Of a DNA stretch of 64,000 nucleotides, positions 11,901 through 21,325 are shown one piece after another. This DNA comes from Zygnema cylindricum (taxonomy: Eukaryota; Streptophyta; Zygnematophyceae; Zygnematales; Zygnemataceae), in NCBI GenBank assembly GCA_037447655.1, contig JBBHKE010001905.1:124001-188000 (forward strand), written 5' to 3'. The position numbers and the translations under genes are program-made. Positions within the stretch are counted from its first letter, which is position 1, and every line of letters begins with the position of its first letter. The notes under the pieces were generated by a model that worked only from the letters and a program-made list of their open reading frames with translations, was not told the origin of the DNA and ran no database searches.

Positions 11901-13520
11901 GTAAGGACAGCTTTCTTTTGCAAAATGTTTTAAATTGTTCAAGATTACTCCTCAAAAGAATACCCCATTTCCACCCCGCGAGAGCCTTTTAACCCCTCTT
12001 TCTCAAACACCCCGTTTGGCCCCCCTCTCCACCCTCCCTAATAACACGTCTTTACCCCATCGCAACCGCCACTCCCTTTATAAGCCTTTCTGTTCTTTTG
12101 TCCATCATAATAAGGAGTCATATCATACAAAACCTCACAAAGAGTGCATTTACAACAAACGGTCACAAATGATAAGAACCTCCATTTTTTTTAACCTGCC
12201 CCTCCCTATTTATACGACGGGAAACAAAAAGTTAAAGAGACAAAAGTTCAAAATGCATATCATGATGTCCGTAACACATTTATTCAGTATTCATTTGCCT
12301 TCATTATCTTTTTCCCATATGATATGCAGTACATCCCCTCTCCCAATGTCCTCTCACATTGCTAGTAGGTGTGTGAGGCTGCCGATCTCTGGCCCAATTG
12401 TCCCCTTGAGTCCAAGATTTATAAAATTTCTGCATGCTCCAATGGTCTTCAAATGAGGTCTTTCTTCCCTTGCACCCTTTCATTACTTGTTAAACGACTC
12501 CTTTTATTCCTCCCACATAATCTACACCTATGGACCACCCTGATTGGTCGTTGAATGTGTTCATTCAATCATCCCCTTTCCCTCCACCCCAACCTACCCT
12601 CCCCCCCTTTCCCCTACCGCATTTAACATTTATTTCCGCAACCAGTGAGTCCCTCAATTCCTCCCCGATAACTTATACCACTCCACCCCCTTCCCGTTGG
12701 TCGTTGAATTTCTCCATTCACTCCTCCCACCTCCAACCCTTTCGCAAGCCACCTAAATAGATATTTGCACCCTCCTCTTATTTTTTGTCTAGCAAGCCCT
12801 TAATCTCCCTCCTCCCACCTTCCCCCCCTCCCTCCCACCCACGTTGTCCTTTTAAGCAACCCCATTTTCCCCCTGCCCCTTCCGACTTTCTCCCTGACCA
12901 CTCTCCTGTATACTAAAAAAGATATTTGCAAACCCCTCTCCTCTGTTGCCAATACAATCCTTGGTTTCCCTCTGACGCAGACACCCTTCCCTCCTCTCCC
13001 CCTTTCCCCCAAGCATCCCTCTTTTCTTTTCTCTCCCTCCTGCCCTCCCCTAAGCCTCGGCAGCGCCCAAGCATCCCCCGAAAGCTCATCGCAGCACAGA
13101 ATCCACCCAGTCTGTGGTTACTAATTTAGTGCGGTTTTCAGTGCGAAATAGAGTGCATATTTTTTACAGCATAGAGTGCACGCAGCGATGACCACTCACA
13201 TATAAAGCACGCGACCGGAATCATCGCAGTAGATACGACCGCCGCATCTGGTCGGCGGGAATCTCTCCTTGTTCACGATGGCCTTCCGCATCGCCCACAG
13301 CGCCGCCGCTGCAGCATCCGCACCGACAGGGGCCGCACGCGAGCCAATCAGAGCGAGGACTCGCACGTGTGAACGCAGACAGAGAGAACGAGCTGTGCGA
13401 AAGGGTGAGCGGGGAGGGAGGGAGCTTACCGTCTCCTGCATGAATGGATGCAACCAGGGTGGGTGCCACGTGGAGGAAGAAAAGCAGTATGATGCTCATC
13501 ATGGTCATGGCGACGGCCAT
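2770..13520 (-). CDS. Secreted LRR / EGF-like / proline-rich protein, nine exons
   Basis: Exons (minus strand): 13520-13430, 13308-13200, 11635-11564, 7437-7366, 6408-6337, 5937-5866, 5575-5504, 3618-3335, 2969-2770. They total 1044 nt and give 347 residues plus TAA, with every phase matching. Residues 1-27 are a signal peptide (MAVAMTMMSIILLFFLHVA start). Residues 31-66 are an LRR N-terminal cap (ALWAMRKAIVN, paired Cys, SGRVLYI). Residues 67-186 are five 24-residue plant-type LRRs of the form N-x-L-x-G-x-I-P. Residues 187-204 are a partial sixth LRR (NNYFTGPL). Residues 207-280 are Cys-rich with an EGF-like core (GPCGGNGIC, KCACNQGY). Residues 283-347 are Pro-rich, extensin-like. No kinase or transmembrane segment is visible, so by inference it acts in the wall or apoplast, loosely like LRR-extensins. 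An alternative is that the Pro-rich exon splices on to an unseen membrane or kinase part, since GTATAA at the stop could act as a donor. Confidence 0.72.
3335..3618 (-). CDS. LRR gene exon 8: partial LRR plus EGF-like module
   Basis: The acceptor is TGTGACAG and the proposed donor is GTACGA, the same donor form as at 5860-5865. The exon encodes SFYNNYFTGPL, then about ten cysteines with the EGF signature GPCGGNGIC and KCACNQGY. If the donor is skipped, translation ends at TAG 3315-3317 after CTIACG, giving a protein without the Pro-rich tail. Confidence 0.62.
3619..5503 (-). other. LRR gene intron 7 with polypyrimidine tract
   Basis: Lies between LRR 5 and the EGF-like exon. Positions 4430-4790 are almost pure pyrimidine on the plus strand (purine on the transcript), with further CT-rich DNA at 4980-5300. 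The Pro/Leu/Ser-rich frames there are compositional. No further exon was seen. Confidence 0.55.
5504..5575 (-). CDS. LRR gene exon 7: LRR 5
   Basis: Exactly 72 bp, acceptor GACGTCACAG and donor GTAAGA. It encodes VLQNNQLSGSIPSSIAQL and onward. It joins in phase 2 to the exon starting at 3618. Confidence 0.75.
5866..5937 (-). CDS. LRR gene exon 6: LRR 4
   Basis: Exactly 72 bp, acceptor GCGTTACAG and donor GTACGA. It encodes QLNNNQLSGSIPTSIGQM and onward. The donor is weaker than the GTAAG form at the other LRR exons; if it is unused the frame runs on for about ten codons and beyond into intron. Confidence 0.7.
6337..6408 (-). CDS. LRR gene exon 5: LRR 3
   Basis: Exactly 72 bp, acceptor GCGTTACAG and donor GTAAGA. 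It encodes ELSRNRLSGSIPSSIGQL and onward. It and its downstream intron are a diverged copy of the 5866-5937 unit, offset about 471 bp. Confidence 0.75.
6785..7335. repeat. 550-bp polypyrimidine (C-rich) intronic tract
   Basis: Dominated by CCCTCCC-type words on the plus strand, so the LRR transcript carries a long GA/G-rich tract here, just 3' of exon 4 in transcript order. Overlapping Pro/Ser/Leu-rich frames have no domain content. Confidence 0.7.
7366..7437 (-). CDS. LRR gene exon 4: LRR 2
   Basis: Exactly 72 bp, acceptor GCGTTACAG and donor GTAAG. It encodes QLWNNRLNGSIPSCIGKM and onward. A 102-bp minisatellite starts directly upstream of its acceptor. Confidence 0.75.
7438..8437. repeat. 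102-bp minisatellite, about ten units
   Basis: The word TTCCACTTTTAAT (or TTCCATTTTTAAT) recurs at about 7468, 7570, 7672, 7775, 7878, 7979, 8081, 8183, 8285 and 8385, a period of 100-103 bp. Each unit also carries a GGACCAGAATATAGTCT-like word. The array abuts the acceptor of exon 4, so it grew inside intron 3 of the LRR gene. Translated, units give near-identical 34-residue blocks because 102 is divisible by three, but no start or gene context supports coding. Confidence 0.9.
8578..11100 (+). mobile_element. Copia element K, truncated, in LRR intron 3
   Basis: A plus-strand copia remnant, antisense to the host LRR gene. An LTR-like start (TGTTAACTAC or close by, then TTTGGAAAGCTC) resembles the E family LTR start. 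There is no gag; the body resumes in the protease region near 9470 and stops in early RT near 11095. No 3' LTR or TSD was found. Boundaries are approximate. Confidence 0.6.
9470..11095 (+). pseudogene. K pol remnant: protease end, integrase, RT start
   Basis: Fragments in order: a protease-to-GAG-pre-integrase region (HNVLYVSNF-like near 9510), the zinc-binding piece with ICDGCALRKIH near 9835, the integrase core start with IHSDVWGSAK near 9918, TITDDF and ANNAGEYLS near 9985-10140, then KFWAEALNFAVYIKNRLES-like text near 10290. The RT start is at 10900-11090. Several stops and frameshifts break it, and it cannot make a working polyprotein. Family assignment is firm; exact ends are not. Confidence 0.7.
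11215..11330. repeat. CT-rich tract
   Basis: CTCTCCCTC-type low-complexity DNA between the K remnant and LRR exon 3. Confidence 0.6.
11564..11635 (-). CDS. LRR gene exon 3: LRR 1
   Basis: Exactly 72 bp, acceptor ...GCGTTACAG and donor GTAAGA. It encodes DMWNNQLSGKIPTSICHL and onward, a 24-residue plant extracellular LRR. It is in phase 2 on both sides. Confidence 0.75.
11636..13199 (-). other. LRR gene intron 2, pyrimidine-rich
   Basis: Lies between the cap exon and LRR 1. CT/C-rich stretches at about 11940-12060 and 12540-13060. A GGTCGTTGAATnTnTcCATTCA-like phrase occurs near 12545 and 12700. No extra 72-bp LRR exon was recognised. Confidence 0.5.
13200..13308 (-). CDS. LRR gene exon 2: LRR N-terminal cap
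   Basis: The acceptor is CTGCAG and the donor is GTGAGT. The 109-nt exon encodes AALWAMRKAIVN followed by TRCGGRIYC and SGRVLY, the usual plant LRRNT pattern (helix, Cys pair, G-R-V before the first repeat). It ends in phase 2, matching all following LRR exons. Confidence 0.7.
13430..13520 (-). CDS. LRR gene exon 1: signal peptide
   Basis: The ATG at 13520 sits in a good plant start context (GCCATGGCC). The exon encodes about 30 residues with a hydrophobic core SIILLFFL and ends ...AGD in phase 1, at donor GTAAGC. The frame runs open past the donor, but only splicing restores the cap sequence. Confidence 0.7.
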
Positions 13521-13570
13521 GGCTGAGAACTCGCCACAGTAGAAGGTTTTGGAAACAAAAAAGACGCGGA

Positions 13571-13576
13571 CACGTG
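13571..13576. promoter_or_regulatory. G-box CACGTG in the LRR gene leader
   Basis: CACGTGGC is a G-box with an ABRE-like core, a known plant bZIP/bHLH site. It lies between the TATA box and the ATG; another CACGTGGC occurs near 14212. A role is inferred from the motif only. Confidence 0.3.
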
Positions 13577-13689
13577 GCAGTTTCTTCTTCTAAAGACGCT
13601 TCTAGTAGAAAGAGAAAGGCTTTGACTTTAGCAATCCGTAGCAACGAATCTTCAGATGTGATTAAGAGGAAGGAATCACAATACTACAG

Positions 13690-13696
13690 TTTTATA
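13690..13696 (-). promoter_or_regulatory. TATA box of the LRR gene
   Basis: TATAAAA on the minus strand, 170 bp upstream of the proposed ATG at 13520. This would place transcription start near 13660 and give a leader of about 140 nt. Confidence 0.4.
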
Positions 13697-13699
13697 CTT

Positions 13700-15160
13700 T
13701 GTACGATTCACATAAAAGGGTCCACTTATATTTGTCGGTTTCTGCGGTCTTGATTACCGCCCAAATGTACTTTTCAGTACAATATGTCCAATTAGCTACA
13801 GGCTACAGTACAGTCCAGTCCAGTCGTACGCTATAGGCTAACTAAGTTTACTGTACGGTCGGAACAGTTGTCATGAGTACAAAGTGTTCACACGCGTGAA
13901 AGTGATGTGGATGACGTCAGTTGGCGGCGGCCTCGAGGTGGTCGTTGCGCGCACGGATGCTCGCAGTCGCCATGTGCCGACGACGCCAAGCGCCAATCGC
14001 GTCGACATCCATCAGCGTGACTCGCGCGATGCGGATGGTACGGTACGGTACGGTCGGTAAAGCGTGCAGTTGTTGGTCTTGCGTATGTGGCGGATATGGA
14101 TTTGAAAAGTTTTGACTCGTACGGTTTTGTTTGATTTTATTTTGTATCGCTCTCTTAGTGCATGCTGATTGTGTCGCATTGAAAGCGATGGACTACAGTC
14201 GTGGACGCTCCACGTGGCGTTCATTCTCGACATGAGCCGTGCTGACTGTTAAATCCGTACAGATCAAACCGTCAAAGTGTTCTTCCCAAGAGTGTCGATG
14301 GCTTTTGTACGGTTAGAAGTAAGTTTTAGCGTGATTTGCGTGACGGCGTAATTAGGGTGAGAATTCTGGAACTACACTATACAACAATTACAACAAATTA
14401 CAACATAAACTACTAAAATATGTTGAAACTTTACGTTTTCATTAGTGTTGGGGAGAGGTCGCAAAAGTAAAAAAAATCATATTCGAAACCGACCGTTTTT
14501 CTTTTTTCAAAATCTGAGTAACCGACGCCTGAACGAGTTTTGTCACGCTCCAAATTTGTTAACCATTAACCGACCGTCGTTTACGAAAAAAATAATTAGC
14601 CGACTCTTGATTTTCCGCGACTAAGGGTGCGTCTCTGTGTGCTTAAGTAAGGGTTTTTTTCTGTCGTTTTCCTGTAAAACTTAGAGCCGTACCGCGTAAG
14701 TTTCAACCGTACAATAAAATAGAAAAAAAGAGAAGTACATTTTGCGTCATCATCGAATTTAAAATGTACTACATGTTGTCGTCTTGTGTTCTACGACCCA
14801 CTTCGACGACAAAAAACGTCATCTTCAACCTTATCTTTAAAATACAGGGCCGATGTGTTTTAAAATTAGGGATTTTCTATAAACAAATAGTAACACATAT
14901 TCGCACGTGTATTGTTTTGTTCAAAAAATTCAAACGATTTCAAGCGACGTGGAAGTGTACACGATTCGCTATGTTTTGTCCGTTTTTGTTTAATACGACA
15001 AAGAGAAGTACATAGTTTGTTTTGTTTTGTCCGTTTCCATCCGGTACGGCATTTTTTTTTGCAGGGGTCTCAAGGTTCCGATGCCATTTCACGTCGAGCC
15101 GACAATAGACGCAACGTCAAAACGCATCTTCTTCAACCGTGAAACGGCACAGGCTGGAGG
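13700..15160. other. Intergenic DNA with GTACGG-type words
   Basis: No convincing gene. A GC-rich patch at 13915-14040 has a short open minus-strand frame ending at a TGA near 13917, but no recognisable domain. GTAC and CGTACGG words are frequent throughout. Confidence 0.35.
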
Positions 15161-15171
15161 GCGGTAGGTCT

Positions 15172-15300
15172 ACGATGTCACGAAAAGTCACGCGACGTCA
15201 CAAGCAGTTACGAAAAATGACGTGCGTCATCACAGATTATAGACGTTGACAGCCGTCACGGGCATTGTCGACGTATACAATCGTCACGCCCAAAGTGACA
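15172..15300. promoter_or_regulatory. Cluster of TGACG/CGTCA motifs
   Basis: At least seven TGACG or CGTCA pentamers, or near forms such as TGTCACG, fall within about 130 bp. They include CGACGTCAC and the close pair TGACGTGCGTCA. TGACG is the core of as-1/TGA-bZIP sites. No promoter is assigned to it. Confidence 0.3.
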
Positions 15301-15469
15301 ATTTCGTTTGGTACACATAGGGACACCCGAAATCCGGGTCCGCCGGATCTGCGCTAAAAAACAAAAAAAAATCTCTAAGTTTGAAGTACATAGAGACGCA
15401 CCCTAAGGGTAACCTTCCATGAGGCGTTCCCAGTAATTGTACGACCACGTTTACCGACAGTAAAATTTG

Positions 15470-15745
15470 TAACACCCATCTATCAGGCCGTGCCAGTGAA
15501 TGAGGTGTTCGATTGCGATTGGTACCATATAGGGTCCTGCTGAGCCGCGCGATAATAATCATCATGTCGAAATGGACAAAATCGCAGTTGCGAATGTGTA
15601 CGGGCACCCTTCCATCAGGTCGTGCCAGTTAATGAGGTGTTCCATTGCGATTTGTACCACGCAGGGTCCTGCTGAGCCGCCCGGGAATAATCATCATTTC
15701 GAAATGGACAAAATCGCAGCTACGTATGTGTACGGGCATACGCCG
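15470..15745. repeat. 132-bp tandem duplication
   Basis: Two copies starting ATCAGGcCGTGCCAGT at 15482 and ATCAGGtCGTGCCAGT at 15614. Each includes GGGTCCTGCTGAGCCGC and ATGGACAAAATCGCAG. About 90 percent alike by eye. Confidence 0.85.
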
Positions 15746-15904
15746 ATGAAAATATCATACAAGTCCCATGCGCATAACACGCACTGATTAAACTAACGAT
15801 TAATACGTCAAGTGCGCATCAAACAATTTCGGAATTTTTAAATTCGTACCTTATTTTGACTTCAGATTTCAAAACTTTTAAATAATCAATACCCTAAAAA
15901 ACTG

Positions 15905-16340
15905 AAAAGTTCAGTGAACTATCGGCGAGCGGCAGAATTTACGGCGCCTCCAAAAAGTTCAGCCAACTACTGTAGCGGTGAGCGGCGGATTTACGGCGCC
16001 TCTAAAAAGTTCAGCGAACTAGCGGCGAGCGGCGGAATTTACGGCGCCTCCAAAAAGTTTAGCGAACTATTGTAGCGGTGAGCGGCGGAATTTACGGCGC
16101 CTCTAAAAAGTTCAGCGAGCTAGCGGCGAGCGGCAGAATTTATGGCGCCTCCCAAAAGTTCAGCGAACTAGCGGCGAGCGGCGGAATTTACGGCGCTTCC
16201 AAAAAGTTCAGCAACTAGCGGCGAGCGGCAGAATTTACGGCGCCTCTAAAAATTTTTGCGACCTAGCGGCGAGCGGCAAAATTTACGGCTCCTCTAAAAT
16301 GTTTAGCGAATCTAGCGGTGGAATTTATGGTATCTCCAAC
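15905..16340. repeat. GC-rich minisatellite, about eight units of 50-60 bp
   Basis: Units contain GTTCAGCGAACTAGCGGCG and AGCGGCGGAATTTACGGCGC with small length changes; some units carry an extra TGTAGCGGT insert. The array is sharply GC-richer than its AT-rich flanks and decays at the right end. Confidence 0.85.
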
Positions 16341-16645
16341 GGCGGTTTCCATCTATAAACAGAGTGGAGTACGCATACGCGCGCGCAAATGAAGCAACGT
16401 CTTTTTTTTTACGTCAGTACTGCTTTTCGTACAATCTGAGACGTACGAAATTTACAAAAATTACGAAACTAGCGAATACTACGTAGTTTCCGGAAAAAAG
16501 TCCAAATCCGTACAAATTGGACTTCTATGGAAAATATCTAGTAGCATCATGCTAATGTAGAATCTGAACGTCCTTAGGGTTGTTGTCGTACCAACGGCCA
16601 CTAAAACCATTGCAAAATTTAAATTTGTACAAATGGCCAAGAATG

Positions 16646-17384
16646 TGTTGTTCTGAGACAAGTGTTGGTACTGAAGATGAAGAAGATGCAGCAGTAGTCA
16701 TCGTAGAACAAATCAAGAGAGGAAGCTTCCACAAATACCGATGGTTGAACAGCAACTTTGACAGACAATAACTTTCAGAACATCGCTCCAAACGTCCTGA
16801 AAATATGCCACAATGTAGATAACATACAAAGGAAACACACACACAAAATTTTAATCAATTCCGCTCACAAATCTGTGAGATATGTAGAAATGAAATTACA
16901 TAAAACTGAGTGTACAGTTTTCATATCATTTGTTCCTAAAAATCAAATTCACTAAGTCCTACTTTTATACACCGAAACTACACTAAGCTGTACGGAGGAA
17001 TTCCAGCCGTACATCTAACATTCTATCACAAATATTTACACCGAAGTTCAAACAACGTAAAGTGACAATGATCTAGTCACGCCTCGTCACTATTTGTTGG
17101 CGGCGGTTGTCAGCGGTCCGATTAGAGGATTTGGCACCGTAGAATTGACTTCACGAAGTCCAGTGGTCCTGCCGAATTTCCGTACGTCCACGGAGGACAT
17201 ACTCACGCATTCTCCCAAGTGACGACACGTGTCCTAAGTGTGAATGAACCGTGAACTCCCAACTTCACTGTCACACTAATTTCGGTAAGTACTGAACCGA
17301 ACTCAACCAAAAATAGCTTAAGTCCTGAACAGCTCTCTCTCACAGCTGAGGCATAAAGAGGACTAAAGCTTTCTAAAAACAACA
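16646..17384 (-). repeat. LTR of B2
   Basis: 739 bp. In sense it starts TGTTGTTTTTAG and ends GAACAACA. It matches the B 5' LTR at 26664-27400 almost throughout. The in-LTR frame MTTAASSSSSVP near the end is the start of gag. Confidence 0.85.
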
Positions 17385-17407
17385 CTCCCCTAAAGCTTTA
17401 GACTCTG

Positions 17408-17653
17408 CTAGTCACTCAGTCCACATGCCTCTCTACAGAACTTCAATTTGGGAGCAGGTAAGGGTTTCGTCATCATATCAGCCACCATTTGCTCATCCGG
17501 TAAATAACTCAACTTCAAGACTTTTCCCATCACCTTTTCTCTTACAAAGTGTAGCTTGATGTCAATGTGCTTACTCTTAAAGTGATGACTGGGATTAGAT
17601 GCAATAGCGATTGCTGCCTGATTATCACACCACACTATCTGTGGTCCAGATTG
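17408..17653 (-). pseudogene. B2 RNase H C-terminal fragment
   Basis: Encodes WCDNQAAIAIASNPSHHF, then KSKHIDIKLHFVREKV and VADMMTKPL, the conserved end of copia RNase H, and stops just before the polypurine tract. Its N-terminal side is lost in the N gap, so intactness cannot be judged. Confidence 0.8.
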
Positions 17654-17663
17654 NNNNNNNNNN
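17654..17663. other. Assembly gap (ten N)
   Basis: Ten N, probably of arbitrary size, at the junction between B2 pol and the LTR flank of element D. Continuity across it should not be assumed. Confidence 1.
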
Positions 17664-17710
17664 CGGCATGTGTTTCATGTAGCCGTTTCCCCCCCCCCTC
17701 TCTCCCTCTC

Positions 17711-18728
17711 GCAATTCTGTGACCTCCATTGATACACAGAATATGCAGCTTGCTTAAAGCCTATAGGATAATTTTAAATGCCTCCTTTGCTCTTCGAACA
17801 ACTGCCACCCCGGCAAGCAATGACTCTGACTGGCTTCATCCCTTGTGTTGGACTCATTTGAGCCCAATGGAAAAAGAATTGCTCAAAACGCCCAACCAGG
17901 CGATTAATAATCAAGTGGCAAAGATGCCAATATTTATTCATGCACTCTGGGAGAGAGGCTGCTACCTACCAAAAAACTCTAAGTCCCAAACCCCTCTCTG
18001 AACCCTCTAGTATCGATGTACGGACCCAATCAAAAGACTGTATAGTACAAAAAGTTACCATTGCCGATGTACTTTGTGTACGGCCACTTCACGACATGGC
18101 CATAGAAAGGACGCCCGTCACCTTTGGACTCATCTCCGAGTTTCCTATATATTCTGTAAACGACTGATAGAGCCCCATGTGGCGTTTGGTGACGTGAGGA
18201 ACACAAACAGCCAAAGCACCTATTCTGTAATGGCGCATCGGATGCGAGCCGTTAGATGCTAACCGGCTTTTGTTTTGTGCCGTCGAAATCTAGTGTCCGC
18301 ACTACTGAATTTCGTGCGTTCTGTACCGGTATCCGTGCGACAACAAGTTCCTACTTGAATCTATGTTACAGTTCTATACTCCAGTAGATCGGTTTAATCC
18401 ACTAGTTCCTATTTAGATAACTATCAAACCGTATATATATGCTAGCACCAGGTACTAGACTAGTGGATAAGCCGACCAGCTAATCTGGTAGTCCGTAGGG
18501 ACCAAGATCAAATCTTTAGTCCATCAGCTTATTGCTAAGATCCCGTTCCCCTACCTTCTTCTGGCTACTCAAGCAGCCATGGCTCTACCTCTTTCTCAAT
18601 AGTCTTTAGTGACTGCAACAAGTATGAGGGTTGGAGAGAGGAAAGGCAGAGCCTGACTGCCAAAATATGACCCTTTTATTTTTCCTATACTCTGACCTAG
18701 AATATATAATTGAACTCAAATTTCAAAA
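17711..18728 (-). repeat. 3' LTR of D
   Basis: Shares with the H LTR an almost identical block around AACGCCCAACCAGGCGAT (plus-strand 17889-17908) and the GGGAGAGAGGC region. The ends are eroded, with no clean TG...CA. Confidence 0.65.
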
Positions 18729-18734
18729 CTCCTC

Positions 18735-20353
18735 TTATTTTCTAGTCATTTATCTTTTAGCCCAACTTTTTCCTTACAAAATTTTAGTTTAGGGGATGGG
18801 ACTGGCTTTGTCATCATATATGCCACCATATCTCCATCTGGTTTATACTCCAAAATCACAATTTTGTTCTCAGGTTTTTTCTCTCACGAAGCTCAACCAT
18901 ATGCTTAGCTTTGAAATGGTGTTTTGGATTAGCTGCAATTGGAATGGCAGCTTGGTTATCACAAAACAGTTTTGAGTTCCAACCTTCGTGAACCCAAGTT
19001 CTTGCAAAAGAGACTTCACCCACATTAGTTCTTTCATAGCAAAACAAGAGGCCGTGTACTCAACCTCCAAAGTGGACTGAGCAACCACCTTTTGTTGCTT
19101 ACTGCTCCAATAGCAAACACCATTCCCAACATACAAAACATAATCAGATGTACACCTCTTCATAGGAGCATCCCCATAGCTTGCATCACTCCAAGTGGTG
19201 ATCTCAATATTCTCCCCTCCCAGATGCAACCAAAGATCCCTGGTTCCTATCAAATGCCCCCTAACCCTCTAAGTTGCCTCCTTGTCTTTCTTTTTAGGAT
19301 CATTAAGACTCCTACTGAGGACCCCTACTGCTGCAACTTTGTTCGACATAGTACAATCCATAAAATAAATCATACTTCCTACGACCTGTCTATAAGGAAT
19401 TGACTTCATAAACTCTCTCTTCCGGGCTCATTTCCCAATCAAGAATGATTACACCTCCTTCAACACTTCCATCACTTACTTTCTTCTAGTCCATGGGAGT
19501 GGTACAACTCTTTGCCTTATCCATTTGAAACTTTTCGAGCATGATTCCAAGTTGCTCTTTTTAAGTTAATCTGATTACTCTTTTCACTCTATCTCTTTCC
19601 ATCTGAATTCTTAGGATATATCTTGCCTCCCCTAAATATTTCATGTCAAATTTGCTTCTCAAATCTTTCTTTAACTTGTTGATCTTTTCCATAGACTTAC
19701 TTAACACCAGCAAATCATCAATATAGATGGGAATGAAAAAAACCCCCTCCTCATTCCCAAACATGTAAATAGAGTGGCTCATTCCCAAACATATAAATAG
19801 AGTGGCCAGAGCTGATTCTGACATATCCCAGATTGGTTAGGAATTTATTCGTTTCTTGTTCCATTGATTGGGAGCCTGTTTCAGCCCATACAAGAACTTA
19901 ATAAGCCTGCAAACTTTACTCTCCTCTCCTTCCTCCACAAAGCCTTGCGGCTGCCTCATAAAAATCTCTTCCTCTAACTCACCAATGGGGAATGCAATTT
20001 TGATATCTATCTGATGAATCTCCATGTCTTCCTCTGTGGCTAGACTCAGGAGAATCCTTACGGAGGGAAAACGTACAACCGGTGAAAAATCTTTTCAAAG
20101 TCAATTCCCTCCTTTCGGGTACAAACCCTTTGCTACCAATCTAGCTTTATGCCTCTCAATTATATTATCTGGATTGAGTTTCAATTTAAACACTAATTTA
20201 CACCCAATCGGCTTTATGTATAGAGGACAATCCACTAATTCCCACGTATTGGCTTCCATAATGGAAGCCATCTCATCATTAAAGGCTCTAACGTATTTGT
20301 TCTTTCATCGACTGTTCACTGCCTCAGAGTAACTCTGAGGCTCATCGGGATGT
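18735..20353 (-). pseudogene. D pol: RT and RNase H, broken
   Basis: In transcript order: an RT start with ELVDCP-like text near 20250, HQIDIKIAFPIGELEEEIF near 20020-19970, LIKFLYGLKQAPNQWN near 19900-19860, IYIDDLLVLSKSMEKI near 19730-19690 (the YVDD box reads YIDD), then RNase H with TTWSDASYGDAPMKRC near 19190 and SSKQQKVVAQST near 19100. Stops and shifts split it into at least four frames. Not functional. Confidence 0.75.
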
Positions 20354-21325
20354 TGTTGTCCATACCCTATTTCAGCCATGGATTACTCACGGAAGACACC
20401 CACAAACTACCCCAAAACAGTTGTGTTTCAGACAGCACAGATTACTCTACAATATAAAAAAGCAGTTCAAACTGCACCAATATAGATTATTTACTAGTCA
20501 CTATAACCTTCCAAAATTACAACTCATCCACAAAGGAATTTAAAAGATACGAGCTTTAGAGTTTCCCAAAAACAGCTGACAGCTAATCAAACTAACCAAG
20601 TAGACTTCTCACAGAATTCTACTGAATTGACAAAAGAGAACGAAACTACGTAAACAAATAGTTTCTAGGTCATATGACATAACCACAAAGTTTCATACAA
20701 AAACATCAATCAGGGTGATCACACCAAAAACATCAATCAGGGTGATCACACCATCAGGACAAAGTTGCAGAAAAACAATATGCCATTACTTTGATAAACT
20801 CAGCTGTGATAGAAAAATAATCTAAGTCCTACAAGTTTATACTAGCAAAGTAACTAACTAGGTCCTACACTAATCCTGGGGCTACACCTGTCACTAAGTT
20901 CTGTACACGATAAAACAATGTACGTCTAATGTACCTGAGGTACGTCAAAACCCTAATTGCAGTTTGCCGTTAAATAGAATAGTGAAACACTATTTTATAA
21001 CATACTAAAAAACAAACAAATGTTTTCCAAATATTTACAAATACGCGTTCGTACAAAATAGGTTATCGATGCTTTGTCAGCATAGTTTATATAAGTCCAG
21101 CCAACTTTTGTCGTATGGTATGAAGCTCCTGAGTGCGTACGGCGTGCTTCGTCACTTGTGGTCCCGCGCAAATCGGGTCCATCGACACGATTCGAATCAA
21201 CGTTCCATACTGAATTTGTACAATACATGTATCGGATGTCCGGTCCAAATTTCGTCCGTCTGACTCTGCGAATCCGCTTGTTCGATAATTGACACGTGTA
21301 TGTGAGTGTTGACGCCATTTCAAAA
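20354..21325 (-). repeat. 3' LTR of X, distal part
   Basis: LTR sense-end portion, cut at 21325 by element A. It contains a 27-bp direct repeat around ACATCAATCAGGGTGATCAC at 20701-20752. Confidence 0.6.

Larger units (their letters stand above)
16646..17653 (-). mobile_element. Copia element B2, 3' end only
   Basis: Contains the 3' LTR 16646-17384, a polypurine tract (RC of ctcccctaaagc at 17385-17396) and the last part of pol. It is then cut by the N gap. Same family as element B. The left flank is GAATG; the matching TSD is not in view. Confidence 0.8.
17711..20353 (-). mobile_element. Copia element D, 3' part
   Basis: 3' LTR 17711-18728, a polypurine-like AATAAGAGGAG, RNase H, and RT up to 20353, where element X is inserted (TSD GATGT at 20349-20353 and 38535-38539). 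Coding frames have many stops, in keeping with an old host element. The LTR is closest to that of element H. Confidence 0.7.

Noticed and set aside
20995-21323. Overlapping ORFs of about 70-107 codons on both strands
   Set aside because: They lie inside the X LTR and have no domain resemblance.
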